49,841 nucleotides of DNA from Clostridiales bacterium (GCA_017940895.1 JAGAXM010000035.1:1-49841); one strand, 5' to 3'; positions 16,948-25,967 are shown, numbered from the stretch's first letter. A program made the numbers and translations. Notes: a model not told the origin generated them from the sequence alone.

Positions 16948-17883
16948 TCAGAATATCGGACGATTAAGTTCGTCCATAATCTTATCGAGCTTGGATTTCT
17001 TCTTCTCGACAGATCTGCTCTCTTCAAGAGCTCTTCTTGCAGCCTCTTCTTCCTTCTTGATCTGCTCTTCCGTCTTCTGCACGGGAGCCGCGAAAGGATT
17101 GATTTCTTCCTTCTTCTCTGCGAAGTACGGTACCGGAGCAAGAGGAACGAATGTCTTATCCGATGTCCTTACACCGGGGTCCTTACGAGGAGCCGCAGGG
17201 GCAGGATTCTGAGGGGCGAATGCAGACTTCTTGCCAAAAGCCGACTTGGTCGGAGTCGCGGATGTGGGTCGTGCTGCAACCATCGGTCTTGACGAAGGTG
17301 TCGATCTTACCGGCTTGAAAGGCTGCACGGAAGCCGCAGGTTCGGATTCGGTTGACTCCTCGACAGAAGCTTCAGCATCTTCCTGATCATTCTGAACCTG
17401 TGCATGATTGATCGATGCCGACAACGGACGCTTATGGGGACCGGATTCCTTCTTCTCGAGAGGAGCAAAAGGAGACTTTGGTTCTTCAATTACGGGGATG
17501 GGTATAAACTGAGCGATCTGGGGACCTGCAGGCGCTGCCGGGGCACTCGCCTTCTCCTCATTCTGCTCATCCTTCTCTGCTGCATTGGTAACACCCTTGG
17601 TTCTCTTGATCGGAGCCTTGGGCGCCGCCTTGAACGGGGATACCGCAGGCTTATCGGGAATGCCTTTGTCATCAACTACAGGAGGAATAAAGCCTGTCGC
17701 AATCGCGGGTTTGTATGTCTTCTCTTCAGACTGGGCTCTCAGGAAAGCCTGCGCTGCAGCGGTTGCAGTTGCATCCGCATTAAGGCTAGTAGAATCGGGG
17801 CGATTCATCGTTGAGCTCGGAGCTCTTTTCCTGATCGACGGAACTTTTCCTGTGCCTCTGTTACCTGATGATTCGTTAAGCAT
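16948..17883 (-). CDS. Low-complexity, probably disordered protein with repeated SPF-type motifs
   Basis: A 311-residue protein without signal peptide or membrane segment, rich in Pro, Ala, Lys, Glu and Ser. I recognise no family. A short motif of the form [SNQ]PF[KA] recurs at residues 82-85, 137-140, 187-190 and 262-265, with related SAFG/SAFA at about 214-223. The C-terminus (about 270-307) is a charged helix or coiled coil (KTEEQIKKEEEAARRALEE). The same SPF motif occurs twice in the cytosolic tail of the nearby transmembrane protein at 18137-19699, so the two may share a binding partner. A ribosome site (GAGGGTGG) and TATAAT lie upstream. It looks like a scaffold or adaptor, but that is a guess. 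Confidence 0.7.
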   Translation of the reverse strand: MLNESSGNRGTGKVPSIRKRAPSSTMNRPDSTSLNADATATAAAQAFLRAQSEEKTYKPAIATGFIPPVVDDKGIPDKPAVSPFKAAPKAPIKRTKGVTNAAEKDEQNEEKASAPAAPAGPQIAQFIPIPVIEEPKSPFAPLEKKESGPHKRPLSASINHAQVQNDQEDAEASVEESTESEPAASVQPFKPVRSTPSSRPMVAARPTSATPTKSAFGKKSAFAPQNPAPAAPRKDPGVRTSDKTFVPLAPVPYFAEKKEEINPFAAPVQKTEEQIKKEEEAARRALEESRSVEKKKSKLDKIMDELNRPIF

Positions 17884-17918
17884 CTGATGCCCACCCTCAA
17901 TTATTATTCACAATAAAT

Positions 17919-17924
17919 ATTATA
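17919..17924 (-). promoter_or_regulatory. -10 box upstream of the SPF-motif protein gene
   Basis: TATAAT on the minus strand, 35 bases before the ATG at 17883. A second possible pair is TTGAAG, 16 bases, AATAAT in the same AT-rich gap. This suggests the gene can be transcribed apart from the upstream cluster. Confidence 0.45.
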
Positions 17925-17937
17925 CTTCAAAACAATA

Positions 17938-18147
17938 TTAATCGTCATTATCGGAAGACGAACTTTTCTGTTTTTCGCGCGCTTCCTGAGCAGCCCTTCC
18001 CGCCCTCGTATTCGAGTACGCAGGACGGATCACTCGTGTGTTGGACGTCTGAAGATAACCGTTTACAACCACGGGCTTGTCACCTTCATCCGAAGGCTCT
18101 TCGGAAGACTTCTTACCGAACTTCGCGAAAAGATCTTTAAGACTCAT
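17938..18147 (-). CDS. Small basic/polar protein of unknown function
   Basis: A 69-residue protein starting at the ATG 18147, which overlaps the end of the upstream transmembrane-protein gene by 11 bases. The frame is open further upstream, but only inside that gene. It begins MSLKDLFAKFGKKSSEE, a possible amphipathic helix, and continues with a NTRVIRPAYSNTRAG stretch and an AAQEAREKQKSSSS tail that resembles the AARAAEAAREAQQ tract in its upstream neighbour. It is probably disordered and cytosolic. No family is recognised; the coupled start and shared composition support it as real. Confidence 0.6.
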   Translation of the reverse strand: MSLKDLFAKFGKKSSEEPSDEGDKPVVVNGYLQTSNTRVIRPAYSNTRAGRAAQEAREKQKSSSSDNDD

Positions 18148-19699
18148 TATCCGGCTGCTCTTTCTTCTGGAAAGGACTCTTTCTCGCAGCTTCTTCAGAA
18201 GAAGCTGAAGCAGATGCAGCGGGAGCCGCATTAGACTTAAACGGAGATGCCTGCTCGAGATTCTCCGTCCATGACTGACCGGGAATCGGTGCCGTGAACT
18301 TGAATCCGGGAGCCATCTTGATGCCTTCGGGTTCCTGCTTCGCCTTAGCGTTACCCGGGGCAGATGCAGTTCTCTTTACAGGCGGCTTGGTGCCTGCCAG
18401 TGCGGCATTGTTCTGAGACATCTGTCTGCGCTCAGCCGCAGCCTTCGCGAACTCGGCTCTTGCCTGCTGCGCCTCTCTTGCAGCTTCAGCCGCCCGCGCC
18501 GCAGTCGACTGTGAATAGTCGTGCGTCTCAGTCTTGGGAGCCTCCTGGATCTTGGTTCCCTTCTTACGCCGGATCTTCTCTACAACATCTGATACTCCGG
18601 GAACAAACTCCAGTGCAAGATTACCGCCGCGCAGACCTCTGCTCTTGAGCATAAAGTATCTTGTTCCGAGAACGGCTATGATGATGACACCGATAGCAAC
18701 CTTCTTGAAAGGGAAATTTACTGTCGAGTTATTGAATGAAAGTGTGCTTCCGCTCATATGAGGGAAAGGAGTAGGTGTGGGAGTTACGGTAACGAGATTA
18801 CCCTGTGCATCCATAATGACGATAGGTACTGTCGTCTCTTCGGTCTCGACTGTCTCTGCAGCCTCTTCGGATTCTTCCGGCTCATCACTATCGTTATTAT
18901 TGTTGTTATTTCCGCCGTTGTTTCCGCCCTGAGGATCTGCCGCAGGAGCAGGATCTGCCGGAGCCGCTGCAGGGTCTGCCGCGGGCTGTGCGTCTGCAGG
19001 AACTGCCGCAGGATCTGCTGCAGGTACCACGCCGGGATCAACTGCAGGTGCCGCGCCGGGATCTGCCGCAGGCTGAACACCGGGATCAACAACAGGCGCG
19101 GGCTGTACGCCCGGATCGACTGCAGGTGCAGGCTGTACACCCGGATCGACTGCCGGCTGCACAGGATCAGGCTGCACAGGTGCGGGAGTAGTCGCCGCCG
19201 GTACAGGTGAAGGAGAAGGCGAAGGTGACGGTGAAGGTGACGGACTGGGAGAAGGAGTTGCTTCAGAGCTTCCTCCGCACTCAACCCTGGTCAACGATAC
19301 GGAAGTGATATTCTCACCTCTTACATATATGCAGTACCATGACTGGACAGTATTGATATTACTATTGGAAACCGTAAGCGTACACGTTCCCGAACTGCCG
19401 CTTACAGTACCTTCATGATCTAGAGAATCAAAGCATCTCGTAAGAGTTCCGTCTACTGTTACTGTACACGTTATCGTCTCACCGGCAGAAGCATTGGAAA
19501 TATAGATAGGGATCTGACCCGTACTGCCCCACGCCTGTCCGCTGCCGGAGCTGACACTGGCCATCGCCAATACATTGCCTGAATTAACAAACACATACCC
19601 GCATGTAAAAAACAGCAGGATCAAAACAGCAAAAATCTTGGAAAATACTCTTCGAGTCACAGCGTAAGCCCCCAAACACTTTGATTCTGAATACATCAC
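18137..19699 (-). CDS. Transmembrane surface protein: CBM-like domain, Pro-rich stalk, disordered cytosolic tail
   Basis: A 520-residue protein of unknown function. Order: signal sequence or N-terminal anchor (about 15-46), a beta-rich domain (about 47-143) with several Cys, a Pro-Ser tandem repeat (149-165), repeats of VDPGVQPAP (184-222) and further Pro/Ala-rich sequence, an acidic Asn/Glu stretch (259-290), a membrane helix (about 334-350), and a basic then Ala/Glu/Pro-rich cytosolic tail with SPF motifs at 485-487 and 508-510. The beta domain resembles the N-terminal domain of the neighbouring GH5 enzyme (WG..GQI near the start, N-I..VSL..V at the end), which suggests carbohydrate binding. 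The start is GTG at 19699, with ATG at 19696 as the alternative. Such a layout would link extracellular glycan contact to a cytosolic partner. Confidence 0.78.
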   Translation of the reverse strand: MMYSESKCLGAYAVTRRVFSKIFAVLILLFFTCGYVFVNSGNVLAMASVSSGSGQAWGSTGQIPIYISNASAGETITCTVTVDGTLTRCFDSLDHEGTVSGSSGTCTLTVSNSNINTVQSWYCIYVRGENITSVSLTRVECGGSSEATPSPSPSPSPSPSPSPSPVPAATTPAPVQPDPVQPAVDPGVQPAPAVDPGVQPAPVVDPGVQPAADPGAAPAVDPGVVPAADPAAVPADAQPAADPAAAPADPAPAADPQGGNNGGNNNNNNDSDEPEESEEAAETVETEETTVPIVIMDAQGNLVTVTPTPTPFPHMSGSTLSFNNSTVNFPFKKVAIGVIIIAVLGTRYFMLKSRGLRGGNLALEFVPGVSDVVEKIRRKKGTKIQEAPKTETHDYSQSTAARAAEAAREAQQARAEFAKAAAERRQMSQNNAALAGTKPPVKRTASAPGNAKAKQEPEGIKMAPGFKFTAPIPGQSWTENLEQASPFKSNAAPAASASASSEEAARKSPFQKKEQPDNES

Positions 19700-19721
19700 C
19701 CAATATGTTCCTATCTTTTAG

Positions 19722-19750
19722 ATTATAAGACGCGCCAAAAACCTATTCAA
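19722..19750 (-). promoter_or_regulatory. Promoter of the transmembrane surface protein gene
   Basis: TTGAAT, exactly 17 bases, TATAAT on the minus strand. It sits between the GH5 gene and the surface protein gene, so the latter does not depend on GH5 transcription. Confidence 0.7.
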
Positions 19751-19770
19751 TTTAATTCCTTTGATATTTG

Positions 19771-21732
19771 TCAATCTTTGCGCACCGTTTTCTTGCCGAG
19801 CGTATACACCGCAAATCCTCCTGCAACGAGCACAAGAGCAACCGCTGCGCCGATCACGATCTTAAGTGCGTTGCCCAAAGTCCCCGTTACGGTATCGCCG
19901 GATATTATGGTCTCCCCCGTACCTTCGACGACCGCACCGCTGCCGGTATCACCCGTTGTAACAGCCCCGTCAGAAGAAACCGATGCACCCGGGTTTACTA
20001 CAGGCACAGCCTCAAGTCCGGAGAAGTCGCTTAAACAGATGCCGTTGTCACCTAATGCGATCACATGATCGAGACCGATGAAGTTGCCGTCGGCATCCTG
20101 CCAGAGAACCTCGCGCACGAAGTTATACTTCTCGGTATCCCACGTAACGAAGTCGTCGAGCACGAGTCCGCCCGTGTCGCCCGAGTTCGCATTGAAGCAC
20201 CAGAATGTGTGATTAAGATGATAGTCCGCGATAAGCTGGCGCATGTACGTCATCCATGTCAGGTTATCGCCGCTCATGAAGCCGCCCCACTCACCGATAA
20301 GCAAAGGAGCGATCTGCTCCTCGTCGATGTAGAGCCATGCGTCGTGCCAGTAATCCTCATAGAGAGACTCGTACGTAAATCCTCCCTCGAACCAGGGCTG
20401 CGCGTAGACCGCGGGACCATAGTCGTGAGGTGAATATACAACCTGTGCATTACGCTCGGGAGAACCGAAGTCGATCGGATAATCCGCGACTGCACGGAGG
20501 TTGCCGCCCCACCATGAGTTATAGTAATCATCATCGTTGGTCGAGGTAAAGTTGTTCGCGACAGGATCGATAGGATAGATCTGAATACCCTCGATGACGA
20601 TCAGCGCATGAGGGTTGTTATCGAGGATAATATTGCCCGCAGTCTGCGCGACATATCTCCAGTTGTTCGCATCTTCGGAGTCATTCCAGATCGCGTGGTC
20701 GGGCTCTGAAGCCTTGCCGTGAGGCTCGTTCTTCAGGTCGTACGCGATGATCGTGTCGTTATTCGCATAGCGCGCGGAAAGCCAGTCGAGCGCCTCATAG
20801 AAGTCATCGACCGTCATGGAATCCGTGTACCACAAAGGAAGATTGTGTCCCATCGCATCCGTCGGGAGCGAGTGAATATCGATCATGACTTTGACACCGT
20901 TCGCCGCGAGGATATCGAGCGCATAATCAAAAATCTCGAGCGAGTTCATCGACTCCAGCTCGGGGTTGTACGCGTGATTATAGTTAGCCTCGGGATACTC
21001 GCCGTTGCTCCACTGCAGCAAAAGCTCCGCCGACATCGGGATACGAAGCAGGTTAAAGCCGTGGTCCGCGATGGACTCGAGTGCCTCGCGCATATTGCAT
21101 GCCCACACCCCGTCGAAAAGATTACTCCCGGTGTTATAACCGAACCAGTTACATCCCGTAAGCCACACCTCTGTGCCGTTCTGGTCGACGATGCGGTCGC
21201 CGTCGGTCGTAAGCCAGTCGTCACCCTGAACGAACTCGATACTGCTGTAATCGGAAGACGCCGGTTCTTCACCGTCAGAACTCTGCTGTTCAGAAGACTG
21301 AGTCTCGGAAGTCTGCGAAGGAGTCGAACCCGTGCCCGATCCCGTAACGGATACCAACGAAATATTATTTATATTCGAACCTGTTACCTGAATACCGACA
21401 TTGCCGTCGAAGCCCCACGAATTGGGACCTGAAGCAGAAACTGTCGCGGTAACCTGACTTCCCGATATCACATAAGAATCGAATCCCCAGCCGGATGCCG
21501 AGCTTACCGTGCCGCCGAAGTCGACGACCACTTCAATCTGTCCGTAGCCCGAGCAGCCGGACAGATTAAGAGTTATCTGACCGCCGTCACCCCACGGATT
21601 TGTCGACTCGACATTCGCCGAAGCCTCGGCTCTTACGAACTCATACACTGCAGGGGAATATACAGAAAACACCGCGAGCATTAAGCTCGCGGTGAGAATG
21701 GCTGTTGCAACCTTTATCAATGATTTCTTCAT
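19771..21732 (-). CDS. Membrane-anchored GH5 endoglucanase with N-terminal CBM-like domain
   Basis: A 653-residue glycoside hydrolase of family 5, predicted to hydrolyse beta-1,4-glucans at the cell surface. Order: signal peptide (1-36), CBM-like beta domain (about 41-133), Ser/Thr/Glu/Gln linker (134-165), GH5 catalytic domain (about 168-545), Gly/Thr-rich spacer, C-terminal membrane helix (about 624-645) and a basic tail. The acid/base Glu336 lies in DLKNEPHG, the nucleophile Glu481 in LIGEWGG, and the substrate-contact His436 in SPHDYGP. The first strand WLTGCNWFGYNTG is typical. The enzyme is tethered, not free or cellulosomal: no dockerin is seen. It begins 4 bases after the paaK stop, so it may share that transcript; the ribosome site is weak. 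Confidence 0.93.
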   Translation of the reverse strand: MKKSLIKVATAILTASLMLAVFSVYSPAVYEFVRAEASANVESTNPWGDGGQITLNLSGCSGYGQIEVVVDFGGTVSSASGWGFDSYVISGSQVTATVSASGPNSWGFDGNVGIQVTGSNINNISLVSVTGSGTGSTPSQTSETQSSEQQSSDGEEPASSDYSSIEFVQGDDWLTTDGDRIVDQNGTEVWLTGCNWFGYNTGSNLFDGVWACNMREALESIADHGFNLLRIPMSAELLLQWSNGEYPEANYNHAYNPELESMNSLEIFDYALDILAANGVKVMIDIHSLPTDAMGHNLPLWYTDSMTVDDFYEALDWLSARYANNDTIIAYDLKNEPHGKASEPDHAIWNDSEDANNWRYVAQTAGNIILDNNPHALIVIEGIQIYPIDPVANNFTSTNDDDYYNSWWGGNLRAVADYPIDFGSPERNAQVVYSPHDYGPAVYAQPWFEGGFTYESLYEDYWHDAWLYIDEEQIAPLLIGEWGGFMSGDNLTWMTYMRQLIADYHLNHTFWCFNANSGDTGGLVLDDFVTWDTEKYNFVREVLWQDADGNFIGLDHVIALGDNGICLSDFSGLEAVPVVNPGASVSSDGAVTTGDTGSGAVVEGTGETIISGDTVTGTLGNALKIVIGAAVALVLVAGGFAVYTLGKKTVRKD

Positions 21733-21736
21733 AGGA

Positions 21737-23059
21737 TCACTTCTTAAATCTGGAATCTACTACTCTTACCATCTTACCTTCGGATCTGGGCAGGGATCTC
21801 GGCTCAACGAGAAGAACCTTCGCGTGGATACCCGTGATGTTAGAGATCTCCCCCTCGATAGCCTTTGTAAGTCTCTCGAGACCGGACATCGTATCCGACA
21901 TGAGGTCGGGATTAAGCTCGATCTTAACCGAGATAACATCGAGGTTGTTTACACGGTCTACATAGATCATGTAGTGAGGAAGAACTTCCTTGAACTTCAT
22001 AACCGCAGCCTCGATCTGTGTCGGGAATACGTTAACGCCTCTGATGATGAGCATGTCGTCTGCGCGGCCTGTGATCTTATCGATGCGGGGTGTTGTTCTT
22101 CCGCACTCGCACTTACCGTAATGGATACGTGTAAGGTCGTGTGTGTTGTAGCGGATCATGGGAACGCCTTCCTTGAGGAGCGATGAGAATACGAGCTCAC
22201 CCATCTCACCTTCAGGCAGAACCTTACCTGTCTCGGGATCAACGATCTCAGGCCAGAACAGGTCGGAGTTGATATGGATCTGATCGTTGCAGTAAGGGCA
22301 GGAGCAGCCTACGCCGGGTCCTACGATCTCCGTAAGTCCGTAGATATCGAATGCCTTAAGTCCGATCCTGGACTCGATCTGATCCTTCATCTCATGTGTC
22401 CATGCCTCTGCGCCGAAAATACCGGAACGGAGCTTAAGAAGAGACTTATCAATACCGTTCTTCTCGATTACGTCGATGATGTGCAGCATGTATGTAGGTG
22501 TGCACATGATGACCTGAGGCTGCCACTCTGTAAGTATCTGGATCTGTCTTGCAGTATTACCGCCTGATACCGGGATAGCAACGGAACCGAACTTCTGACA
22601 TGCGTAGTGGGGGCCGAGACCTCCCGTGAAGAGTCCGTAGCCGTAAGCGATATGAACGAGATCACCCTTCTGCATGCCTGACATAGCGTAGCAGCGGCAC
22701 AGTGCATCGGACCACAGATCAACGTCGTTAGCAGTGTAGCCTACGACCTTCATCTTACCTGTTGTACCGGATGATGCGTGAAATCTTACAAGCTGATCCA
22801 TGGGAACAGCAAGTGTTCCGAACGGATAATTATCTCTGAAGTCGAGCTTGTCGCAGAAAGGAAGCTTCTCGATATCATCCATGCCCTTGATATCGTCGGG
22901 GCTGATACCCGCAAGCTCAAGCTTCTTTCTGTAGTAAGGAACATTATCGTATGTTCTTCTTACTGCGGATACGAGGCGCTTGCCGACCAATTCGCGGCGC
23001 TCTGCCTCCTCCATACACTCATTTTTCTCGTCCCAGATAAATGACTTAAACTCACCCAT
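21737..23059 (-). CDS. paaK: Phenylacetate-CoA ligase family enzyme
   Basis: A 440-residue adenylate-forming ligase of the PaaK family, activating arylacetic acids such as phenylacetate with ATP and CoA. The P-loop-like FHASSGTTGKMKVVGYT is at about 90-106. FGAEAWTHEMKDQIE, IYGLTEIVGPGVGCSC and the hinge GRADDMLIIRGVNVFPTQIE are all present. The length matches the family. In anaerobes it often acts with indolepyruvate oxidoreductase in aromatic amino acid fermentation, but no iorAB genes are in this window. It follows the deaminase gene by 33 bases and precedes GH5 by 4. Confidence 0.93.
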   Translation of the reverse strand: MGEFKSFIWDEKNECMEEAERRELVGKRLVSAVRRTYDNVPYYRKKLELAGISPDDIKGMDDIEKLPFCDKLDFRDNYPFGTLAVPMDQLVRFHASSGTTGKMKVVGYTANDVDLWSDALCRCYAMSGMQKGDLVHIAYGYGLFTGGLGPHYACQKFGSVAIPVSGGNTARQIQILTEWQPQVIMCTPTYMLHIIDVIEKNGIDKSLLKLRSGIFGAEAWTHEMKDQIESRIGLKAFDIYGLTEIVGPGVGCSCPYCNDQIHINSDLFWPEIVDPETGKVLPEGEMGELVFSSLLKEGVPMIRYNTHDLTRIHYGKCECGRTTPRIDKITGRADDMLIIRGVNVFPTQIEAAVMKFKEVLPHYMIYVDRVNNLDVISVKIELNPDLMSDTMSGLERLTKAIEGEISNITGIHAKVLLVEPRSLPRSEGKMVRVVDSRFKK

Positions 23060-23092
23060 AACTGCTTCTTAACACTCCTGCTTTCTTTATGA

Positions 23093-23578
23093 TCAGACAT
23101 CCAGCTCGATCTTACGGCCGGACGGCTCATACTTCGTATATTTAACACCTGCGGCATCAAGCATCCTTCTTGCAGCCATCGTTCCGGGCATATCGTGATA
23201 CTTGTCGCTGTCGTAGATTACTTCCTTAACACCCTTCTGGATCAAGGCCTTGGTGCAGCCTTCACAAGGGAAAAGCGTAACATAAACTCTCGCGCCTCTT
23301 AAGTCCGCAGTACCGGAATTAAGGATCGCGTTGAGCTCGGCGTGGCACACATAAGCATACTTGGTGTCGAACACTTCACCTTCTCTTGCCCAAGGGAAAT
23401 CATCATCGGAGCAGCCAGCGGGAAGCCCGTTATATCCTACAGACACGATCATGTTATCGGAATTTACGATACATGCACCGACCTGTGTGCTGGGGTCCTT
23501 GCTTCTCTGAGAAGCAAGCTTTGCAACACCCATAAAGTATTCATCCCAGGAAATATAATCTGATCTTTTCTCGGACAC
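23093..23578 (-). CDS. dCMP deaminase (ComEB-like)
   Basis: A 161-residue zinc-dependent cytidine/deoxycytidylate deaminase, converting dCMP to dUMP for thymidylate synthesis. The zinc ligands and general base are intact: His79 and Glu81 in CHAELNAI, Cys105 and Cys108 in [18 protein letters not shown] and the extended N-terminus are typical of dCMP deaminases as opposed to cytidine deaminases. The start codon is GTG at 23578, with GAGGAGG 8 bases upstream. It is part of the leftward run ddl, baiN-like, dCMP deaminase, paaK, GH5. Confidence 0.93.
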   Translation of the reverse strand: MSEKRSDYISWDEYFMGVAKLASQRSKDPSTQVGACIVNSDNMIVSVGYNGLPAGCSDDDFPWAREGEVFDTKYAYVCHAELNAILNSGTADLRGARVYVTLFPCEGCTKALIQKGVKEVIYDSDKYHDMPGTMAARRMLDAAGVKYTKYEPSGRKIELDV

Positions 23579-23622
23579 GGAGGCTGCCTCCTCTTATATA
23601 AATAATAAAATCTTGCAAGATT

Positions 23623-24855
23623 TTAACACATAATGGCGCGGACTGCGATATATGCTTCACTTATGGCAGCCTGAAGGTTATAGCCTCCGCTTATACCGTC
23701 TACATCAAGAGCCTCGCCGATAATATACACTCCCGGCATTATCTTTGATCCGCATGTCTTTCTGTCGATCTCCGACAAGTCCGCCCCACCCCTTGTGACG
23801 TAAGCGGTCTCGAACTTCGGCTGTCTTGCGATAGTCATGTGAAGGTGCTTGATATTCTTAACGAACTCCTTGCGTCCATCGCGCGTTACATCCGAAGAAT
23901 AAATATCCGTCACGCCCGCGCGCTTTCCGATCGCATTAGATACGGACTGCGGAACATATTTCGAGCCGAGTGTCGTAAGCTTCGTGTCGGGATGAAGCCT
24001 CATCTGTTCGAGAAGCTCCTTGTCCACTTCGGTCTCATCGCGTCCCGGCGTGAAGTCGAGTTCGATCCAGCCGTCGTGCGCATTAACGTCAGAAGGAATG
24101 TCTCTTGCAAGCTCTGTGATGGCAGGTCCCGACAGGCCGTCGTGCGTAAAGAGCACGTCGCCCTCAGTCTTGTTTTTCTTTCTGTTATCAAGATAGAGTC
24201 CCGCGCCCGCATAGACGGAGACGCCGCTTAAAGACGACGTGAATTCCTTGTCCTTCCCCGCCACAGGAATGCCGGTAAGCGCGGGGTACAGCGGCGTTAC
24301 CTTATGTCCGAGCGCGCCCGTGATCATGTCGTAGCTTTTGCCGTCGGAGCCCGTCACGGGGAAGGTCTTTCCTCCCGTCGCGACTATGACTTTATCGACC
24401 GTGATCTCTCTTTTATCTTTTGAACGGATCCTAAACTTATCCCCGTCTTTAACGATATCGACGGCTTCGAAGTCCGTCTTAATGTTGCCTGAATCTATGT
24501 ACTTAACCAGCGCGTCTCTTATATCCGACGCCTTATCCGACACGGGAAAGATCCTGTTGTTTTCCTCTTCTTTAAGGGGGACCTTAAGCTCATTCTGCAC
24601 AAAGGTCATCACATCCTCGGGTGTGAAAGAAGACAGCGCAGACTTCATGAACCGCGACGCTTCGTGGTAGCCCTGCACGAGCTCGGAAACCGGCTTCCTG
24701 TTGGTAAGATTACATCTGCCGTGGCCCGTGAGCAGCAGCTTTCTGCCGCACTCCGTGCCCTTCTCGAGCAGGGTAAAAGATGCACCGTTTTTCTTAAGAA
24801 AACACGCGGCGAAAAGCCCCGCAGCACCGCCTCCGATAATTCCTGTTCTCGTCAA
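23623..24855 (-). CDS. NAD(P)/FAD-dependent oxidoreductase, BaiN/YhiN (HI0933) family
   Basis: A 410-residue flavoprotein of the HI0933/YhiN/BaiN family. The N-terminal FAD-binding motif is GIIGGGAAGLFAACF, followed by LLEKGTECGRKLLLTGHGRCNLTN, which is diagnostic, a mid-protein VIVATGGKTFPVTGSDG, and the C-terminal GLYIIGE-like segment (GVYIIGEALDVDGISGGYNLQ). Physiological substrates of most members are unknown; one was linked to bile acid dehydroxylation. The start overlaps the ddl stop by 4 bases (ATGA), so translation is coupled. Confidence 0.92.
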   Translation of the reverse strand: MTRTGIIGGGAAGLFAACFLKKNGASFTLLEKGTECGRKLLLTGHGRCNLTNRKPVSELVQGYHEASRFMKSALSSFTPEDVMTFVQNELKVPLKEEENNRIFPVSDKASDIRDALVKYIDSGNIKTDFEAVDIVKDGDKFRIRSKDKREITVDKVIVATGGKTFPVTGSDGKSYDMITGALGHKVTPLYPALTGIPVAGKDKEFTSSLSGVSVYAGAGLYLDNRKKNKTEGDVLFTHDGLSGPAITELARDIPSDVNAHDGWIELDFTPGRDETEVDKELLEQMRLHPDTKLTTLGSKYVPQSVSNAIGKRAGVTDIYSSDVTRDGRKEFVKNIKHLHMTIARQPKFETAYVTRGGADLSEIDRKTCGSKIMPGVYIIGEALDVDGISGGYNLQAAISEAYIAVRAIMC

Positions 24856-25892
24856 GCGTGTCTCCTGCCCGCAGCGATCGCGATCCTCTCACACAGATCC
24901 TCGTAAGTGATGCCTGTCTGTGCCGCTGCCTCAGGAAGAAGTGAAGTATTTGTCATACCGGGGAGGTTGTTGGCTTCGATAAACCAGAAGTCAGTACCGT
25001 CGTAGATCATGTCGATCCTGCCGTATGCGGTCATGCGGAGGATATGGAATTCCTCCTCGGCGATCTTCTTGGCTCTCGCCGTCTCCTCTTCAGTGAAACT
25101 CGCAGGACAGACGTGTGTTGTAAGTCCCGCCTGATACTTGTTCTTATAGTCGTAGAAACCCTCGTGAGGGATGATCTCGGTAATGGGAAGAGCCTTGCCG
25201 TCAAGGATGCTGACCGTTATCTCGCGTCCCTTGATGTACTGCTCGATGATCAAGTGTCTTTCATACTTCTCGGCGTAGTTCATGGCGTTGTCGAACTCGT
25301 CCTTGGAGTGAACGATCGATACGCCGCAGGAGCTTCCGCAGCCTATGGGCTTAACTACGAACGGCAGTCCGAGTCTGTCGACAACCTCTTCGTAAGTAAT
25401 GTCTTCGTCTCTTATCGTGAACCACTTGGATGTCTTGTAACCTTCGCCTGCAACGAGAGCCTTAGACAGACCCTTGTCCATGGCAAGAACGCAGCCTGTG
25501 TAGCCGCATCCCGTATATCTTATGTCGTAAGCCTCGAGTACGGCCTGCGTCTTTCCGTTCTCTCCATTGGCACCGTGAAGACCCAGGAATACACAGTCTG
25601 CAGTCTTGCAGATCTCTATTACGCGGGGACCGAGCCACTCTTTTCTTCCGCCGTGATCGGCGATTACCTTATCAAGGTCAGGCTCCTCCTCGGGTATGTC
25701 ATACGAGAACAGTTCATCCGTTCCTGTACGGAAGAAGCTTTCGACAGGATCATCATTCTCGATACCGTCATAAAGATCTATAAGGGCAACTTCATGTCCC
25801 TTGCTCAATAGTGCATTCGCGATAAGACTCGCGGACTTCTTGGAAACATCTCTTTCAGGGCTTAAACCGCCGCCTAAAACTACGATCTTCAT
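24852..25892 (-). CDS. ddl: D-alanine--D-alanine ligase
   Basis: A 346-residue ATP-grasp enzyme joining two D-alanines for peptidoglycan precursors in the cytosol. The N-terminal domain begins VVLGGGLSPERDVSKKSA and includes LHGANGENGKTQAVLE. The ATP-grasp core has FVKPIGCGSSCGVSIV and YIKGREITVSILDG, and the magnesium-binding end reads GRIDMIYDG and IEANNLPGMT. The length is normal. A strong Shine-Dalgarno (AAGGAGG, about 9 bases ahead) supports the ATG. It is the first gene of the leftward operon that ends at the GH5 gene, and it is divergent from the GT-C-like gene. Confidence 0.95.
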   Translation of the reverse strand: MKIVVLGGGLSPERDVSKKSASLIANALLSKGHEVALIDLYDGIENDDPVESFFRTGTDELFSYDIPEEEPDLDKVIADHGGRKEWLGPRVIEICKTADCVFLGLHGANGENGKTQAVLEAYDIRYTGCGYTGCVLAMDKGLSKALVAGEGYKTSKWFTIRDEDITYEEVVDRLGLPFVVKPIGCGSSCGVSIVHSKDEFDNAMNYAEKYERHLIIEQYIKGREITVSILDGKALPITEIIPHEGFYDYKNKYQAGLTTHVCPASFTEEETARAKKIAEEEFHILRMTAYGRIDMIYDGTDFWFIEANNLPGMTNTSLLPEAAAQTGITYEDLCERIAIAAGRRHA

Positions 25893-25942
25893 GGCATGAT
25901 CCTCCTTGGAGTAGTTCTAGTTTAGCAATGTGACTTTACCCT

Positions 25943-25967
25943 CAAATGTGCATATACGTTACATTTG
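25943..25967. promoter_or_regulatory. Inverted repeat in the ddl / GT-C-like intergenic region
   Basis: CAAATGT, 11 bases, ACATTTG: perfect 7-bp arms. AATGTGCAT within it (25945-25953) recurs at 26008-26016. It lies in the 187-bp divergent gap and could be an operator. The rest of the gap is AT-rich with the promoter at 26039-26067. Confidence 0.4.

Noticed and set aside
18940..19250. Repetitive DNA as a separate repeat element
   Set aside because: It encodes the in-frame Pro-Ser and VDPGVQPAP stalk of the surface protein, so it is coding low complexity.
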